From: Alistipes sp.
Lineage (GTDB): Bacteria; Bacillota; Clostridia; Oscillospirales; Ruminococcaceae
Assembly (NCBI GenBank): GCA_023667265.1
Contig: JAMPAJ010000001.1
Span: forward strand, 905,502 to 969,501
DNA: 64,000 bases
Direction: 5' to 3'
Below the pieces are notes generated by a model. That model saw only the letters and a list, made by a program, of their open reading frames with translations. It was not told the DNA's origin and did no database searches. Positions 62,276-64,000 of the stretch are shown here, piece after piece (within the stretch, counting starts at the first letter, position 1; the number at the start of each line of letters is the position of its first letter). A program made the translations under genes and the position numbers.

Positions 62276-62515
62276 GAGTTTTATCCGTTATTTCAGAAAA
62301 AAATGTCTGCGCCGGAGATTTTCAATGTACGGGCGCTTTTCTGTGCAAAATGACGAACGGTGCGAAATGCCGGTTTTGCCCTGTCTCATGTGAAGTTGTA
62401 GCTTTTTCTATGAACAGATGCAGGAATTATTGACAAAAAAATCAATAACGTTTTGTTATTTCCGCTGAAAATTTAATTTTCAGTATAATTTTATAGATTT
62501 CTTGTGAAAAAGGTG
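62276..62515. other. Gene-free divergent intergenic region
   Basis: No coding frame is seen. It holds a small AAAATTTAATTTT palindrome at about 62468-62480 and the upstream parts of the two divergent promoters. Confidence 0.4.
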
Positions 62516-62544
62516 TTGATTTTTTTTGCCGGATAGGTTATAAT
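62516..62544 (+). promoter_or_regulatory. Promoter of the Pro/Glu-rich protein gene
   Basis: TTGATT-17-TATAAT. A leader of about 107 bases follows. Confidence 0.7.
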
Positions 62545-62549
62545 ATATT

Positions 62550-62657
62550 GGTATAGTAGTATTTTTGTGCCCATGTTCGTTCCCCGGGCACGGAGGAAAT
62601 CGGCTCTTCGCTGCCGTAAAGCGAATACTGCGGAATACCGCAGGATCGGAGAAAGCT
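62550..62657 (+). promoter_or_regulatory. Structured leader of the Pro/Glu-rich protein gene
   Basis: Two hairpins are clear: GTGCCC / GGGCAC at about 62569-62592 and CTGCGG-AATA-CCGCAG at about 62628-62643. The second ends about ten bases before the GGAG site. No known riboswitch class is recognised. Confidence 0.4.
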
Positions 62658-64000
62658 ATGAATATTACACTTGTAACGGCTTCTTTCAACGACGAGGTCC
62701 ACGGTACCTTCAATGACAAGAAAACCGGCTGCGGAATAAATCTGGTGAAGCCCGAAAATGTGACGCGCTACCGCAGAGGTGCGAAAATGACGGATCTGGG
62801 CGAGATCACCTGCGAGAAGTGCAAGACGAAGATCGCCAAGGAAATGATAAAGTCGGACCAGAAGGAAATGAAGCAGATCCTTAAAGAGGAAAAGCTGAGA
62901 GCTAAGAGAGGTCTTGAGGACGAGGGTATCGTTCCGCTTGGAAATACAACTGCAAAGATCACCAAGGACCAGTCGGCTGTACAGGAGCCGGAGCCGGAGC
63001 AGCATGAGCCGAAGCCCGCATTCGACTCCAACGGCGTGCCCGTTCTCGACGACGACCTTGCACAGTTTGCAATAAAAAAGCCCGAGCCCGTACAGGAAGA
63101 GCCTGTCCGTCAGCCCGAGCCGATACATCAGCCCGAGCCTGTTAAGGAGACGGCTGCGCCTGCTGCGGAGGACGATTTTCTTGCACAGTTCGCTATCCAG
63201 AAGCCGGTTGAGGAAGAGCCGGAGCAGGTACAGGAGGAAGAAGAGGAAGACTTTCTTGCACAGTTTGCCGTTTCCGCTCCCGAAAAGGAGGAAGAGCCTC
63301 AGCCTGCCGAGCCGGAGACGCCGCCTGTTCTCGACGATATTTCCGCAGCGCTGGAGGCTATCCAGAGCAGCTCTATCGGTGCGTTGCCGAAGCCTGTTGA
63401 GGAGATACCCGAGCCGGAAGCTGTCGCTGTACCCGAGCTGGACTACATAACTGAGCCTGCTGCCGAGCCCGAGTCGACAGTCGAGCCGGAGCAGATCGCA
63501 GAGCCTGAGCAGCCTGCCGCATACGAGCCGGAAGCCGCGCCTGCGCCAAAGCCTGTCCAGGAGCTTACGAACGACGATATACTTAGTATGTTCGCTATAA
63601 ATCAGCCAAAGCCTGTTGAAGAGATGCCTGCACCTGTTCCCGAGCCTGCGGCTGCCCCCGAGCCGGTTCAGGAGATCTCTGCTGAGGAAAAGGCGATGGA
63701 ATGGGAAGCCGCAATGAGCGAGTGGGATATTATCGCAAATCAGCTTTTCGGCGACACACCTGTGGCAGAGCCTGTTGTTCAGCCTGAGCCTGCGGAGGAG
63801 AAAGAGCCGGAGGTAACTGTTCTGGGCGATGACGACGAGGCTGAAATTCCGGAGGAAGCTGCCGGGGAGACCGCGGTTCCCGAGCCGGTTGAGGAGACAG
63901 CACCTGTTATCGAGGATATCGTTATCCCTGAAATACCCGAGCCGGTTGAGGAGACAGAGCCTGTTATCGAGGATATAGTAGTTCCCGAAATACCCGAGCC
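62658..64000 (+). CDS. Pro/Glu-rich protein with repeated short motif, truncated by window edge
   Basis: 447 codons are visible without a stop. Residues 1-~95 form a small domain with Cys pattern (TGCGIN, CEKCKTK) and a basic coiled-coil-like part. The rest is Pro/Glu/Ala-rich and predicted disordered, broken by motifs of one type: DDDLAQFAIKKPEP, EDDFLAQFAIQKP, EEDFLAQFAVSAP, NDDILSMFAINQPKP. The spacing is irregular. These look like docking peptides for a repeated partner. No signal peptide is found, so it is probably cytoplasmic. GGAG precedes the ATG. Confidence 0.8.
   Translation, partial: MNITLVTASFNDEVHGTFNDKKTGCGINLVKPENVTRYRRGAKMTDLGEITCEKCKTKIAKEMIKSDQKEMKQILKEEKLRAKRGLEDEGIVPLGNTTAKITKDQSAVQEPEPEQHEPKPAFDSNGVPVLDDDLAQFAIKKPEPVQEEPVRQPEPIHQPEPVKETAAPAAEDDFLAQFAIQKPVEEEPEQVQEEEEEDFLAQFAVSAPEKEEEPQPAEPETPPVLDDISAALEAIQSSSIGALPKPVEEIPEPEAVAVPELDYITEPAAEPESTVEPEQIAEPEQPAAYEPEAAPAPKPVQELTNDDILSMFAINQPKPVEEMPAPVPEPAAAPEPVQEISAEEKAMEWEAAMSEWDIIANQLFGDTPVAEPVVQPEPAEEKEPEVTVLGDDDEAEIPEEAAGETAVPEPVEETAPVIEDIVIPEIPEPVEETEPVIEDIVVPEIPE

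Overview
The window comes from a Gram-positive, spore-forming member of the Clostridia, most like Ruminococcus or a close Oscillospiraceae relative. This is inferred from the S10-spc-alpha ribosomal order with secY, adk, map, infA, rpoA and rplQ, a spoVAD-spoVAE pair, zinc-type S14 and L36, a TIGR04086-like gene beside yajC, and strong AGGAGG ribosome binding sites. No 16S gene is present, so the genus is an inference.

Region 1 (1-8621) is AT-richer accessory DNA that looks like the right part of an integrated element. It ends in a 3' remnant of tRNA-His, a typical integrase target, and carries a tyrosine integrase (5200-6306), an XRE regulator and an AAA/DUF4143 ATPase. To the left is a minus-strand operon of unusual proteins: a Cys-rich 47-aa protein, a YidD-domain protein with a membrane extension, a 152-aa protein, a membrane-anchored repeat protein and a 51-aa charged protein. 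Beyond it lies a TRAFAC-type GTPase followed by a gene that runs off the left edge.

Region 2 (8622-16144) is chromosomal: interspersed repeats, spoVAE/spoVAD, an XRE regulator, a histidine phosphatase, a membrane protein, an in-frame pseudouridine synthase-LuxS fusion, and a LysM/G5/M23 cell-wall hydrolase.

Region 3 (16145-33347) is the ribosomal protein superoperon with a structured leader, then yajC and a small membrane protein. Region 4 (33357-42096) has an HtrA protease with a two-component system, a hairpin-rich inverted repeat element, recG, a Gls24-like protein and a FakA-like kinase.

Region 5 (42321-49101) is a compact phage-derived head/packaging cluster: terminase small and large subunits, portal, capsid, protease, small connector-like proteins and a hub-like protein. 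It has no integrase, lysis genes, tape measure or replication genes, and ends in a strong bidirectional terminator.

Region 6 (49143-60070) is a purine cluster on the minus strand: purE, purC, a purF homologue lacking the N-terminal Cys, purM, purN, a PurO-type IMP cyclohydrolase, a one-domain PurH transformylase and purD. Small lipoproteins and membrane proteins are interleaved. A membrane-anchored protein and a glycosyltransferase follow. The right edge holds the start of a Pro/Glu-rich protein with a repeated short motif.

The best candidates for undescribed biology are the hairpin element with compensatory stem changes between copies (37029-37563), the isolated capsid/packaging module, the pseudouridine synthase-LuxS fusion, and the YidD/GTPase accessory operons.
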